DNA of 64,000 nucleotides from Chitinophaga pollutisoli (GCF_038396755.1 NZ_CP149822.1:1922001-1986000); one strand, 5' to 3'; counted from the stretch's first letter, positions 37,349 through 47,299 are shown. Notes: generated by a model from the letters alone, not told the origin. Made by a program: numbers and translations.

Positions 37349-39877
37349 TTACGCTTCGGATTTCTCCGATTTGCTTTTGGAGGGATTCTTCAGGGAGAAC
37401 ACCAGTTTCTGGTTTTCCTTGTCGAGATCCGCGATCAGGATATCCCCGTTATGAATGTTCATATTGAGGATTTCTTCCGCCAGGGGATCTTCCAGGTATT
37501 TCTGGATGGCCCTGTGTAGCGGACGGGCGCCGAACTGCTGGTCGTAGCCTTTCTCTGCCAGGAACCCTTTCGCTTCGTCTGTCAGTTCCAGGCTGAAGCC
37601 CAGGTTCTGCAGGCGGGCGAGCACTCCCTTCATGGTGATATCGATGATGACGTAGATATCTTCTTTGCTGAGCGAGTTGAAGATGATCACATCGTCGATA
37701 CGGTTCAGGAACTCGGGGAGAACGTCCGTTTCAGTGCTTTTTCGATCACTGCTTTGGTGTTCTCTTCCTCGTTCACCACACGGGTGCCGGTGGTGAAGCC
37801 CACTCCCGCGCCGAAGTCTTTCAACTGGCGCACCCCGATGTTGGAGGTCATGATGATGAGCGTGTTCTTGAAGTCCACTTTCCGGCCGAGACCGTCGGTC
37901 AGGATACCGTCGTCGAGCACCTGCAGCAGGATATTATAAATATCCGGATGGGCTTTCTCGATTTCATCGAGCAGGATCACGGAGTAAGGTTTGCGGCGCA
38001 CTTTTTCGGTGAGCTGTCCGCCTTCTTCATAACCTACGTATCCCGGAGGCGCGCCGATGAGGCGGCTTACGGAGAATTTCTCCATGTACTCGGACATATC
38101 GATACGGATGAGCGCGTCTTCCGAGTCGAACATGTACCGGGCGAGGGATTTGGCCAGTTCGGTTTTACCGACGCCGGTGGGGCCCAGGAAGATGAAGGTA
38201 CCGATGGGTTTCTTCGGGTCTTTCAGGCCTACGCGGTTACGCTGTATGGCTTTCGTGACTTTGGAAATGGCTTCGGCCTGGCCTACCACGGCAGACTTGA
38301 GGTCTTCGCCCATGCGGCGGAGCTTTTCGTTTTCGGCCTGCACCATCCGTTTCACGGGGATGCCGGTCATCATGCTCACCACTTCGGCGATCGCTTCTTC
38401 GTCGATCGGGTAGCGTTTGTGCTTCACTTCTTCTTCCCACACGGCTTTGGCCTTTTCGAGGTCTTCGCCGAGTTTCTTTTCGGTATCGCGGAGGGCGGCG
38501 GCTTCTTCGAAGCGTTGGCTCTTCACGACTTTATTTTTTTCCTGCTTGATGTCCTCGATCTGTTTTTCGAGGTCGAGGATATTTTGCGGAACGTTGATGT
38601 TTTTGAGGTGGACGCGGGCGCCTACTTCGTCGAGCACGTCGATGGCTTTGTCGGGCAGCAGGCGGTCGGTCATGTACCGGTCGCTGAGTTTCACGCAGGC
38701 GTCGATGGCATCGTCGGTGTAGGAAACGTTATGGTATTCCTCGTAGCGCGGTTTGATGTTGTTGAGGATCTGGATGGTTTCTTCCACGGAGGGGGTCTAC
38801 CATTACCTTTTGGAACCTGCGGTCGAGGGCGCCATCTTTCTCGATGTACATGCGGTATTCATCCAGGGTGGATGCGCCGATGCACTGGAGCTCGCCTCTT
38901 GCGAGGGCGGGTTTAAAGATGTTGGAAGCGTCCAGCGAACCGGAAGCGCCGCCGGCGCCAACGATGGTGTGGATCTCGTCGATGAACAGGATCACGTCGC
39001 GGTTTTTTTCCAGCTCGTTCATGATAGCCTTCATCCTTTCCTCGAACTGGCCGCGGTATTTGGTACCGGCCACGAGGGCGGCGAGGTCAAGGCTTACCAC
39101 ACGTTTATCGAACAGCACGCGGGAAACCTTGCGCTGCACGATGCGGAGGGCGAGGCCTTCCACGATGGCGGTTTTACCTACACCGGGTTCGCCGATCAGG
39201 ATGGGGTTGTTCTTTTTACGGCGGGAAAGAATCTGCGATACGCGTTCGATTTCCGCTTCGCGGCCCACGATGGGGTCGAGGCTGCCGCTTTCGGCCAGCT
39301 TCGTAATGTCGCGGCCGAAGTTATCGAGAACGGGAGTTTTCGACTTGGTATTTGCCTGCTTCTGTTTGGAAGCATAGCTTTTGCGCTCGTCTTCGAACTC
39401 CTCTTCTCCGGGGTCATCGAATTCCGCTTTCGGATCTGCAGATTTTACGAAGCCCAGTTCGTTTTTGAAAGTATCGTAGTCCACATCAAACTGTTGAAGG
39501 ATTTGCGTACAAACGTTTTCTTTATTCTTGAGGATGGACAGCATCAGGTGCTCAGTCTCCACGGTGGGACTTTTCAGCGCCTTCGCTTCCAGCACGGTTA
39601 CCCGGATCACTTTTTCTGCCTGGCGGGTCAGGGGTAGACTGTTGATGTTCGCAATGTTCTTGCCTGTCTTGTCTTTTATCGCCAATTCCACTTCCTTGCG
39701 TAACTCATACAGATCAACGTTCAGCGCCTGTAGGATTTTTACAGCCGTTCCCTCACCCTCACGAATGATACCCAGAAGCAGGTGTTCCGTACCGATGAAA
39801 TCATTACCCAGTCGCAAAGCTTCCTCCCGGCTAAACGTAATGATCTCCTTTACTTGCGGTGAAAAATTCTGATCCAT
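37349..39877 (-). pseudogene. clpC: ATP-dependent Clp protease ATPase ClpC, interrupted by two apparent frameshifts
   Basis: AAA+ unfoldase of the ClpP protease. Pieces in order: Clp_N double repeat (~1-150); AAA-1 with GEPGVGKTA and [12 protein letters not shown]; a UVR-like coiled segment ([20 protein letters not shown]); AAA-2 with [14 protein letters not shown] and [13 protein letters not shown]; the C-terminal small domain (NLGFSLELTDEAKGFLAEKG). The frame breaks at the G run 38791-38795 (after KVMVDP, expected SVEETIQIL) and at 37715-37718 (after KRTFSP, expected EFLNRIDDV). Adding two and one bases to these C/G runs gives one 843-residue frame with no missing parts. Loss of ClpC is possible, but sequence error is more likely. 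Confidence 0.85.
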
Positions 39878-39956
39878 TGTTTGTTGATTTTGTTAAACCC
39901 TTACGGGGGCATGCTTATACAATATTACCAAATAAATTTGGATTTAGTTTTTATCC

Positions 39957-39986
39957 TTGTACATTATTGGTTAAGATTTACTTTTG
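39957..39986 (+). promoter_or_regulatory. Promoter of the STAS-rnz operon
   Basis: TTG (39957-39959), 19 bases, TACTTTTG (39979-39986). Predicted leader of about 140 bases before the STAS gene. Confidence 0.65.
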
Positions 39987-40134
39987 CGCTGAAGGGCCTT
40001 GTGTGCTGAATATATCTACGAGAAGAGGGATGTTGACGATTGGATTTTTTTACTTCTCCAGGTACGTTCTTCGACGGGTTTCCTTTTTGCCGAATCCTTT
40101 TTTTATAATGTTTTTGAATGATAACATCCGCCGT

Positions 40135-40509
40135 ATGCAATTCAAAATTGATACCAAAGAGAAAATTGTGATATTTAGGCTGGAAGAAGCCGGTCTGGAT
40201 GCTAAAATGGCAGCGGATTTCGAAAATACCATACTTGCCGCTCCGGGCCTGGAAGGCTCCAACCTCATACTGGACCTGCATTCCCTCCAATCCGCCGCCC
40301 CTGAAGCCCTGAAAGCCATTTTTACAGTGTACCAGCACCGCTACGACCAGGGCCTCTCCGCCGCGGTAGCCGGACTTAACAAGGTTTTAACAGCCCAACT
40401 ATCGGATCAATATCCCGAAATGCTCAATATCGTGCCCACCGAATCAGAAGCCATAGACATGGTGATGATGGAAGACTTGGAACGCGAGCTGGATCTTGGA
40501 GATGAATAA
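40135..40509 (+). CDS. STAS-domain protein (anti-sigma factor antagonist-like)
   Basis: Single STAS domain of 124 residues: MQFKIDTKEKIVIFRLEEAG, then NLILDLHSLQSAAPEALKAI, where many antagonists have a phosphorylatable Ser (DMSxv). Ser is present in HSLQSAA but the exact site is uncertain. The acidic tail MVMMEDLERELDLGDE is typical of Bacteroidota homologues. An ATG at 40108 is the alternative start. The stop TAA shares a base with an ATG (TAATG) at the head of the rnz frame, so the two genes are one transcript. Confidence 0.82.
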   Translation: MQFKIDTKEKIVIFRLEEAGLDAKMAADFENTILAAPGLEGSNLILDLHSLQSAAPEALKAIFTVYQHRYDQGLSAAVAGLNKVLTAQLSDQYPEMLNIVPTESEAIDMVMMEDLERELDLGDE

Positions 40510-40526
40510 TGATTAATTTGCGGAAC

Positions 40527-41435
40527 ATGTTTGCGGTTACCATACTCGGCAATAATTCGGCAATCCCCACGCCGGAGCGGCATCCCACCGCCCAGGTGCT
40601 CACGTACAACGACCAGCTCATGCTGATCGATTGCGGTGAAGGCACGCAGACACAGCTTGCCCGTTACAAGGTGCGTCGCAGCAAAATCCGGTATATTTTC
40701 ATCAGTCACCTCCACGGCGACCACTATTTCGGCCTCATTGGGCTCATCAACAGCATGAGCCTCCTCGGGCGGACGGACCCGCTGACCGTCTTCGGCCCTC
40801 CCGCGTTGTGGGACATCCTCGAGCTGCAACTCCGCCACGCCGCCACCACGCTGCGCTTCGAGCTGGAATTCAAGCCTCTCACGCCCGAAACCCTCGGGGT
40901 GCTGCTGCGCGATAAAGACATGGAAGTGAGCTGCTTCCCTACCCGCCACCGCATCCCCTGCTACGGCTTTTCGTTCAGCGTGCAGCGGAGAAAACGCCGC
41001 ATCATCCCCGAACAAACCCGCGCTTACGAAATCCCCTCCGCCTTCTTCACCCAACTCGCCGAAGGTGAAGATTATATCAGGAAAGACGGCTCGGTGGTCC
41101 GCAACGATTGGGTTACCCTCCCACCGCTCCGCGCACGGCGGTATGTGTATTGCGCAGACAGCATTTACGACGAAGATCTCCTTCCCTGGATGAAAGACGC
41201 CGACCTGGTTTACCACGAAACCACCTATCTCGACGACCTCCGCCAGCGTGCCGCCGACCGCTTCCACAGCACCAGCGTGCAGGCTGCCACCCTTGCCAGC
41301 ATGGCCGGCGCCAGGAGGCTGCTGATCGGCCACTTCTCCTCCAAATACACCGAGCTGCAGCCGTTCCTCGACGAAAGCATCCCCGTTTTCCCCCAAACGG
41401 AACTCGCGCTCGAAGGCACCACCTACATCATCTAG
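40527..41435 (+). CDS. rnz: Ribonuclease Z (tRNA 3'-processing endonuclease)
   Basis: Metallo-beta-lactamase-fold tRNase Z. Zinc motif HxHxDH is in SHLHGDHYFGL at ~residue 60; substrate-side motifs are LIDCGEGTQTQL, YCADS and HSTSVQAA...GHFSSKYTE. Family proteins usually start at MFAVTILGNNSA, so 40527 is chosen; ATG at 40509, overlapping the STAS stop, would add six residues and is possible through coupling. 302 residues fits the short form. Confidence 0.95.
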   Translation: MFAVTILGNNSAIPTPERHPTAQVLTYNDQLMLIDCGEGTQTQLARYKVRRSKIRYIFISHLHGDHYFGLIGLINSMSLLGRTDPLTVFGPPALWDILELQLRHAATTLRFELEFKPLTPETLGVLLRDKDMEVSCFPTRHRIPCYGFSFSVQRRKRRIIPEQTRAYEIPSAFFTQLAEGEDYIRKDGSVVRNDWVTLPPLRARRYVYCADSIYDEDLLPWMKDADLVYHETTYLDDLRQRAADRFHSTSVQAATLASMAGARRLLIGHFSSKYTELQPFLDESIPVFPQTELALEGTTYII

Positions 41436-41491
41436 CCAAACCACACATTAAAACATAATACAATAAAATAAACAATACCTAAAATGGTGTA

Positions 41492-41522
41492 TTGCAGAAA
41501 AAAATAGCCGCGTTTATCTTTA
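41492..41522 (+). promoter_or_regulatory. Promoter of the DUF3575-like outer-membrane gene
   Basis: TTG (41492-41494), 20 bases, TATCTTTA (41515-41522), 25 bases before the ATG. Confidence 0.55.
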
Positions 41523-41546
41523 CGCATTAATCTTTTTTCCTATAAC

Positions 41547-42386
41547 ATGAAACACGCAGCACTAACGTTCGCCTTTGCCCTGTGCCTCGGCACTGCAGCC
41601 ATGGCGCAGCAAACCGCACCCCTGGAAATCGATACCGAAATCGCCGAAAAGCCGCCCCGCAAGGAAAGGCTCCGCAACCAGCCGATGTATTCCAACATCG
41701 TAAAAACCAACCTGTCGAGCCTCGCACTCAACAACTACAGCCTGACGTACGAGCGCTTGCTTGCCCGTAAGATCTCCGCCTCGCTGGGCTACCGGTACAT
41801 GCCCAAAAGCGCCCTGACTAAAAGCATGCTCGGCGAAACGGTAATGGATTATGTGAAGGAAGACGGTGACGACGATTTGCAGAATCAGCTCGACAAGCTG
41901 CAAATGAGCGGCGGCGCGCTCACCGCGGAGTTCCGCTTCTACACCGGCCGCCGTCCCGGCGCCAAAGGCTTTTACGCCGGCATTTACGGCCGTTACAGCA
42001 ACTTCAAGTACGATTATCCGTATGATTACGAGAAACCCGACGAAACCACAACCCTCGTGCCCCTCAAAGGCAACACCAAAGGCTTCGGCGGCGGTGTGGT
42101 AATGGGCGGGCAGTTCATGATCGCCAAACGGGTGGTGGTAGACCTCTACATCATCGGCGCCCACTATGGTAAAATGACCGGTAAGGTGAACGGCCTCACC
42201 GATCTCAGCGATCTGGATGAGCAAGACCGCACGGATCTGAAAAACGAGCTGGAAGACCTGATCGACCTGGGTGGAAGTGAAAAAAACATCACTGCTGAAG
42301 TACGGGACGATGGCATCCGCGCCGATATCAGGATGCCGTTCCTCGGCGTCCGCGGGCTTGGCCTCACCGTCGGATTTGCTTTCTAA
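41547..42386 (+). CDS. DUF3575-like outer-membrane beta-barrel protein
   Basis: Signal peptide MKHAALTFAFALCLGTAAMA-QQ. The region SNIVKTNLSSLALNNYSLTY starts the barrel, with alternating strands (GFYAGIYGRYSNFKYDY) and a C-terminal aromatic strand GLGLTVGFAF. 279 residues. Resembles DUF3575-type porin-like proteins of unknown role. Monocistronic between rnz and dapA. Confidence 0.75.
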   Translation: MKHAALTFAFALCLGTAAMAQQTAPLEIDTEIAEKPPRKERLRNQPMYSNIVKTNLSSLALNNYSLTYERLLARKISASLGYRYMPKSALTKSMLGETVMDYVKEDGDDDLQNQLDKLQMSGGALTAEFRFYTGRRPGAKGFYAGIYGRYSNFKYDYPYDYEKPDETTTLVPLKGNTKGFGGGVVMGGQFMIAKRVVVDLYIIGAHYGKMTGKVNGLTDLSDLDEQDRTDLKNELEDLIDLGGSEKNITAEVRDDGIRADIRMPFLGVRGLGLTVGFAF

Positions 42387-42524
42387 ACACTGGTTATAAA
42401 CGTGTGATGCCCTAATTTCACCAAACAGCAGTTTTGCAAAACTTCCTGACACCCTACTGACATCCTTCAATGATCCTATAAGGTTGTTCTGTGCCAGCAA
42501 GGGTTTGAGGGTGTTTGGATGAAC

Positions 42525-42557
42525 GATGGCAGAAGGATGGTAGAAGGATGGTAGGAG
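42525..42557. repeat. Three tandem 11-bp units
   Basis: GATGGCAGAAG, GATGGTAGAAG and GATGGTAGGAG in a row. Confidence 0.85.
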
Positions 42558-42618
42558 AAATAAGGTACCGTCCGGCTGGTCAACTAATTGTTTATTATCC
42601 TGGTAACCCTATATCTCA

Positions 42619-42648
42619 GGGCCGTTCTTTCGGGAAGCGGCCCTTTTT
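42619..42648 (+). terminator. Terminator of the outer-membrane protein gene
   Basis: GGGCCG / CGGCCC stem followed by T5, some 230 bases after the stop codon. Confidence 0.75.
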
Positions 42649-42670
42649 GTATCCGGTGGGGCCGGCAACG

Positions 42671-42712
42671 AAAAAGGGCTGACGCCTGGCATCGAAGCCG
42701 GCCGTCAGCCCT
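42671..42712 (-). terminator. Terminator of dapA
   Basis: AGGGCTGACG / CGTCAGCCCT, 10 bp, with T5 on the minus strand. Confidence 0.8.
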
Positions 42713-42735
42713 ACCGCTTTCCGGAAAATCCGGGG

Positions 42736-43617
42736 TTAGTATTTGGAAAGATACTGTTTGATCTGTTGTTGAAGCTCGTCCGTAGCGGGCACCACCGGCA
42801 GGCGGAACACGTTTTCGAGGATACCGGCTTCATGCAGGAACGCTTTGATACCGGCGGGGTTGTTTTCCGCGAACATGAGGTCGAAGCCCTGGAGCATGCG
42901 GTAATGCAGGTTGCGGGCGGTGGCGAAGTCGCCGGCGAGGGCGGCTTTCACCATCGCGGGGAATTCCTTCGCGAAGTAGTTGGCGGCAACGGAGATCACA
43001 CCGTCCATGCCACAGGCCAGTTGAGGCATCGCCACGGCATCGTCGCCGCTGATGACGAGGAAATCCTTCGGTTTGTCGCGCACGATGGCCATGCATTGGG
43101 CCATATCGCCGGAAGCTTCCTTCATCGCCACCACGTTTTCCACTTCATGCGCGATGCGCAGGGTGGTTTCCGCCGTCATGTTGCGGCCGGTGCGGCCGGG
43201 AACATTGTACAGGATGATGGGTTTGGGAGATGCCGCGGCAACGGCTTTATAGTGCTGGAAGATGCCTTCCTGCGTGGGTTTGCTGTAGTAGGGCGCTACG
43301 CTGAGCACGGCGGCGGCTTCGTCGAGCGGGCAGGTTTCCAGCCGTTTCACGACGTCGCGGGTGTTGTAGTCCCCGATGCCTACCACAACGGGTACGCGTT
43401 TGTTCACTTTTTCGAAGGTAAAGCGGATGAGATCCAGCTTTTCTTCAGAGGAGAGTGTAGGTGTTTCTCCGGTGGTGCCGAGGGTTACGACGTAATCCAC
43501 GCCGCCGGTAATCACATGATCGATGAGCCTTTCAAGGGCGTTCCAGTCAATCGCTTCGTTCGTGGCAAAGGGTGTCACCAATGCCACGCCGGTGCCCCGT
43601 AATTGTTCCTGTAACAT
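42736..43617 (-). CDS. dapA: 4-hydroxy-tetrahydrodipicolinate synthase
   Basis: Condenses pyruvate and aspartate semialdehyde in lysine/diaminopimelate synthesis. Class I aldolase TIM barrel: VTLGTTGETPTLS near residue 45, Tyr in IILYNVPGRTG (~135) and Schiff-base Lys in VVAMKEASGDM (~163). 293 residues is standard. It lies downstream of accA on the same strand but has its own promoter-like element. Confidence 0.97.
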   Translation of the reverse strand: MLQEQLRGTGVALVTPFATNEAIDWNALERLIDHVITGGVDYVVTLGTTGETPTLSSEEKLDLIRFTFEKVNKRVPVVVGIGDYNTRDVVKRLETCPLDEAAAVLSVAPYYSKPTQEGIFQHYKAVAAASPKPIILYNVPGRTGRNMTAETTLRIAHEVENVVAMKEASGDMAQCMAIVRDKPKDFLVISGDDAVAMPQLACGMDGVISVAANYFAKEFPAMVKAALAGDFATARNLHYRMLQGFDLMFAENNPAGIKAFLHEAGILENVFRLPVVPATDELQQQIKQYLSKY

Positions 43618-43658
43618 ATTTCAAATGGTCAATGGCCGCAATGCTGCCTTGGAAAATG

Positions 43659-43689
43659 CAAAGATTGTCAATTGGATTGGTTCCGGCAA
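43659..43689 (-). promoter_or_regulatory. Possible promoter of dapA
   Basis: Minus strand ATTG (43689-43686), 19 bases, AATCTTTG (43666-43659): both boxes one mismatch from consensus. Confidence 0.45.
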
Positions 43690-43710
43690 TACGTCACCCC
43701 TCCTTTTTAA

Positions 43711-44664
43711 TTAACGTTCTTCAAAAAAGCCCATATTGGAGAATTTATCGATGCGTTGTTCGATACGGGCGTCCGGGTCGATCTTCCTGAGTTCGGCCAG
43801 GGTTTCCTTGAGGCGCTTCTTGAGTATCTCGGCCATTTCTTCGTGGTTGGAATGCGCGCCGCCGATGGGTTCGGGGATCACGCCGTCTACCAGTCCGAAC
43901 TGGCTCATGTATCCGGAAGTCAGTTTCAGTTCTTCGGCTGCTTTTTCCTTATAGTTCCAGCTTCTCCAGAGGATGGTGGAGCAGTTTTCAGGGGAGATAA
44001 CAGTATACCAGCTGTTTTCGAGCATGAAGATGCGGTCGCCGATGCCGATGCCCAGCGCGCCGCCGGAAGCGCCTTCGCCGATGATCACGCAGATCACGGG
44101 CACGCGCAGCTTCACCATTTCGAACAGGTTGCGGGCGATCGCCTCGCCTTGTCCGCGCTCTTCCGCTTCCAGGCCGGGATATGCGCCCGGGGTATCGATC
44201 AGGGTGATGATGGGCTTGTTGAAACGCTCCGCCAGCTTCATGAGGCGCAGCGCCTTGCGGTAACCTTCGGGGTTGGCCATCCCGAAATTCCGGATCTGGC
44301 GCATTTTCGTATTCACCCCTTTCTGCTGACCGATAAACATCACAGTCTCACCGTCAAGGTCAGCGAATCCGCCTACCATCGCCTTATCGTCCTTCACATT
44401 ACGGTCGCCGTGCAGCTCCACGAAATTTTCCGTCATCCTTTCGATATACTCGAGCGTGTAAGGCCTGTCGGGATGGCGGCTCAGCTGCACTTTCTGCCAG
44501 CTGGTGAGATTTTTATAGATCTGTTGCTTGGTGTCGTTGATTTTCTGTGCGTACTCGTTTACGGTAGCGGAAACGTCCACGCCGGACTTCTCCCCGTTTT
44601 CCTTCAGTTTTTCCAGTTGTTCGTACAGATCCGCAATCGGCTTTTCAAAATCCAGAAATTGCAT
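43711..44664 (-). CDS. accA: Acetyl-CoA carboxylase carboxyltransferase subunit alpha
   Basis: Transfers the carboxyl group from biotin to acetyl-CoA in fatty-acid synthesis, with AccD. N-terminal helical part [20 protein letters not shown]; crotonase-like core with [20 protein letters not shown] and [17 protein letters not shown]. 317 residues, full length. A 120-base leader starts with a strong hairpin. Confidence 0.97.
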   Translation of the reverse strand: MQFLDFEKPIADLYEQLEKLKENGEKSGVDVSATVNEYAQKINDTKQQIYKNLTSWQKVQLSRHPDRPYTLEYIERMTENFVELHGDRNVKDDKAMVGGFADLDGETVMFIGQQKGVNTKMRQIRNFGMANPEGYRKALRLMKLAERFNKPIITLIDTPGAYPGLEAEERGQGEAIARNLFEMVKLRVPVICVIIGEGASGGALGIGIGDRIFMLENSWYTVISPENCSTILWRSWNYKEKAAEELKLTSGYMSQFGLVDGVIPEPIGGAHSNHEEMAEILKKRLKETLAELRKIDPDARIEQRIDKFSNMGFFEER

Positions 44665-44755
44665 AAACAGTTTTAATAAAGGTTAAAGTACTTCATAAAG
44701 ATAGTAAACCCTGCCTTGCGCCCAATGGGCTGTTCTTGTACAGGGATCGCATAAG

Positions 44756-44784
44756 TGACCTAACCGGTTGTTGCCGGTGGGTCA
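44756..44784 (-). other. 5'-terminal hairpin of the accA leader
   Basis: Minus strand TGACC..ACCGG and CCGGT..GGTCA arms form two stacked helices at the predicted transcript end (start near 44784). Possibly an RNA-stability or regulatory element. Confidence 0.5.
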
Positions 44785-44790
44785 GGGGTG

Positions 44791-44820
44791 CAAATGTAGG
44801 ATAATTCTTACTTAATCAAA
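44791..44820 (-). promoter_or_regulatory. Promoter of accA
   Basis: Minus strand TTTG (44820-44817), 18 bases, TACATTTG (44798-44791). The -33 box is shared with the T-run of the upstream terminator. Confidence 0.7.
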
Positions 44821-44846
44821 ATCCCCGCCTCAGAGGGCGGGGATTT
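44818..44846 (-). terminator. Terminator of the kynU-GDSL operon
   Basis: ATCCCCGCC / GGCGGGGAT with T4 on the minus strand, 30 bases after the GDSL stop. Confidence 0.8.
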
Positions 44847-44876
44847 ATCATATAAAAAATTCTGTGCGTGTGCGGA

Positions 44877-45479
44877 TTAGGTTCCCGCAAACAAGGTAGC
44901 CAGCTTTTCCGCCCAGCTGGCATAAATACCTGCGGAGGGGTGCAGCTTGTCTTCGGCGAGGCCTTCGGGCCGGCCACCGGCCAGCCGGTAGTCTTCCGTG
45001 ATATTTATATATGGTATGCCCAGCCGGCCGCAGATTTCGCGGTTGATGCCGTTGAACTGGTCGATCGCGAGGCAGATGGCATCGATGTCGCGCCCGGCAG
45101 CGAAGGGCGTTACCCCCCAGTCGGGAATGCTGATGACGGCCACTTTACCGCCCGGCGCGAGTTGCAGGGCCTTTTCCGCGAGCCATTGGAACTCCTCGGC
45201 ATAATCCGTTTCGGAAAGTCCGCGGTACTGGTTGTTGACGCCAATCAGCAGTGACACGAAGTCGTATTGCGGCAGCAGGCGGCTGTGTTCGTGGAGATGG
45301 GCGATCAGCTCGCCGGTGGTCCACCCGGTTTTGGCGACGATCTCGGGGGCCTGCAGCTGCATGCCGCCCGCGCGGAGCAATTGCAGGGTTTGATAAGGGA
45401 AACTGTCGAACAGGGGAACGCCTTCGCCTATGGTGTAGGAATCGCCGAGGGCGAGCCAGTTTTTGGTGGCGGTACTCAT
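44877..45479 (-). CDS. SGNH/GDSL-family hydrolase
   Basis: Esterase/lipase-type fold. Block I LALGDSYTIGEG (nucleophile Ser), block II Gly in KTGWTTGEL, block III IGVNNQYRG (Asn), block V EDKLHPSAGIYASWA (Asp/His). 200 residues and no signal peptide, so probably cytoplasmic. Its ATG overlaps the kynureninase stop (ATGA), which indicates translational coupling. Substrate unknown; the coupling raises the possibility of a role near kynurenine metabolism (for example formamide or ester hydrolysis), but this is speculation. Confidence 0.9.
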   Translation of the reverse strand: MSTATKNWLALGDSYTIGEGVPLFDSFPYQTLQLLRAGGMQLQAPEIVAKTGWTTGELIAHLHEHSRLLPQYDFVSLLIGVNNQYRGLSETDYAEEFQWLAEKALQLAPGGKVAVISIPDWGVTPFAAGRDIDAICLAIDQFNGINREICGRLGIPYINITEDYRLAGGRPEGLAEDKLHPSAGIYASWAEKLATLFAGT

Positions 45480-46738
45480 GAGAAAGATTTTAATACATCA
45501 TGAAAACGGAGGACATCAGCATAGGAGCAATACAGCGGCGCTGGCGCGAGGCGGATCACGCCGGGCTCGCGGTAGTCGCAGATAATGCCGCTTTCCATCA
45601 TGCGGGCGTGGATGGCCGTCCCGTCTTTCGGGAAAAACAGCGACAACTGTGCCCCACGCTGCTGCGGATCGCCGGGGGTGATGATTTCGCAGGGGAGCGA
45701 GGTTTGCCCGAGCAGGAACTCGAGGTATGCGGTGAGCCGAAGGCTTTTGGCGCGGAGATTTTCGATACCTGCATCTTTAAAAAGTTCGAGTGATGCTTTC
45801 AGGGCGGCCATGTTGAAGACCTGCGCCGTGCTGATCTGCCAGCCGGCGGCGCCGGGCTTGGGGACGAAGCCTTTTTCCATGCGGAACCTCGTTTTCTCAT
45901 CGTTGCCCCACCAGCCGCCGAGGCGGGGGAAGGCGGGATCGTTGCCATGCCTTTCGTGTACGAAGAGGCCGCCGGCGGCGCCGGGGCCGCCGTTCAGGTA
46001 TTTGTAGGAGCACCACACTGCGAAATCCGTGTTCCAGTCGTGCAGCTGCACGGGGATGTTGCCGGCGACGTGCGCGAGGTCCCATCCGGCGTAAGCGCCC
46101 TGCTGGTGCGCCGCGGCGGTAATGGCGGGGATATCGTAGAACTGGCCCGTGTAGTAGTTGATGCCGCCCATGAGCGTCATCGCGAGGCTGTTGCCCTGGC
46201 GGGCGATCGTATCGAGGATATCTTCGGTGCGGAGGAGCTTCTCCCCTTCCCTGGGATGGATTTCGACGAGGGCATCGTCCGGATCGAGGCCGTGGAGGCG
46301 CACGAGGGTTTCGAGGGCGTACTGGTCGGAGGGAAAGGCGCCGGCTTCCATCACGATGCGGTAGCGTTCTTTGGTGGGCCGGTAAAAGCTTTGGAGGATG
46401 AGGTGCAGGTTGACGGTGAGGGTGTTCATCACGGTCACTTCTTCGGGCGAGCAGCCCATCATGCCGGCCATGGTTTCGCTGAAATGGGTATGGTAGAACA
46501 GCCAGGGGTTCTTCGCGCGGAAGTACCCTTCCACGGCGAGGTTCCGCCAGTCTTCCAGCTCTTGCCGGATGGCGGCTTCCACGGAGCGGGCTTGCAGACC
46601 GAGGGAGTTGCCGCAGAAGTAAATGGCGTCTTTACCTTCGTGTTGCGGGAAGTGGAATTTTGATTTGAAGGAAGCGAGCCCGTCGGACATGTCCTGGGCC
46701 GCGGCGAATGAAATGGTTGGTTGAAAAGCGGTATTCAT
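45476..46738 (-). CDS. kynU: Kynureninase
   Basis: PLP enzyme cleaving kynurenine or 3-hydroxykynurenine to anthranilate derivatives and alanine. IYFCGNSLGLQARSVEAAIR at ~residue 38, GWDLAHVAGN with the PLP Asp and WCSYKYLNGGPGAAGGLFVH with the Schiff-base Lys. Start ATG 46738 (MNTAFQPT) gives 420 residues; a frame 20 codons longer has no support. No kynurenine monooxygenase or HAO gene is visible nearby. Reverse-strand TATCTTGC at ~46749 is a near -7 box. Confidence 0.96.
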   Translation of the reverse strand: MNTAFQPTISFAAAQDMSDGLASFKSKFHFPQHEGKDAIYFCGNSLGLQARSVEAAIRQELEDWRNLAVEGYFRAKNPWLFYHTHFSETMAGMMGCSPEEVTVMNTLTVNLHLILQSFYRPTKERYRIVMEAGAFPSDQYALETLVRLHGLDPDDALVEIHPREGEKLLRTEDILDTIARQGNSLAMTLMGGINYYTGQFYDIPAITAAAHQQGAYAGWDLAHVAGNIPVQLHDWNTDFAVWCSYKYLNGGPGAAGGLFVHERHGNDPAFPRLGGWWGNDEKTRFRMEKGFVPKPGAAGWQISTAQVFNMAALKASLELFKDAGIENLRAKSLRLTAYLEFLLGQTSLPCEIITPGDPQQRGAQLSLFFPKDGTAIHARMMESGIICDYREPGVIRLAPAPLYCSYADVLRFHDVLKSFS

Positions 46739-46791
46739 AGCGGCAAGATAACAAAAAAGGCCGCTCCGCCGGGCAGGCCATGTCACCGAAA

Positions 46792-47043
46792 TCAACATAA
46801 TACGCCGGCATCCTGCAACGGCTCCGGCTTTAATAAAGACAGGGTGATCGTTCTGACCAATTCCTTGTCTCCCAATTCTTTTGCCTGGTGCAGTGCCAAT
46901 ATCGTCATTTCGATATCGGCCATTTTACTTTGGTAATATTTTCGATCCCTGCAGCATTTTCGATATTCCCGGAAAAAGAAAATGGCGATTGCGTCCAGTG
47001 CGAGGCTCGCGCACATGATCTCCCATCGTTTTAAAAAATACAC
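46792..47043 (-). CDS. Unknown small membrane protein (third of a three-gene unit)
   Basis: 83 residues. GTG start directly after the stop of the preceding gene (ATG at 47016 is the alternative). One hydrophobic segment (CASLALDAIAIFFF), a basic Cys-containing stretch (REYRKCCRDRKYYQ), then a predicted cytosolic helix (HQAKELGDKELVRTITLSLL). No family recognised. Confidence 0.55.
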   Translation of the reverse strand: MYFLKRWEIMCASLALDAIAIFFFREYRKCCRDRKYYQSKMADIEMTILALHQAKELGDKELVRTITLSLLKPEPLQDAGVLC

Positions 47044-47298
47044 TTATATGTCTGCCCATGTCCAAACTTTTCCTGCGTTCAAATTCACCGGTTGGTACGA
47101 TTTATACACATACCAAAGCATTAAAATGACTAGCCCGGAAGCGGACAGCGCGATAAAGAGATTCATAAATGCAAGCCGGTAATTATCCCGAATATTCTTC
47201 CTATGCCTTGCTTTGATCACCTCTTCCTCTGTTTCCGGCTTTTGGATGATATCACGGGATGCACCTATCTGACCTAATATGAATTTCAGGATAGTCAT
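47044..47298 (-). CDS. Unknown small membrane protein (second of a three-gene unit)
   Basis: 84 residues. A charged N-terminal half (KPETEEEVIKARHRKNIRDN) and one membrane helix (LFIALSASGLVILMLWYVY). Starts one base after the stop of the first gene and abuts the third. No family recognised. Confidence 0.6.
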   Translation of the reverse strand: MTILKFILGQIGASRDIIQKPETEEEVIKARHRKNIRDNYRLAFMNLFIALSASGLVILMLWYVYKSYQPVNLNAGKVWTWADI

Positions 47299-47299
47299 G

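Larger units (their letters stand above)
42387..42735. other. Intergenic region with two terminators and a short tandem repeat
   Basis: Holds the tandem repeat at 42525-42557, the + strand terminator (42619-42648) and the dapA terminator (42671-42712). No gene. Confidence 0.7.
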
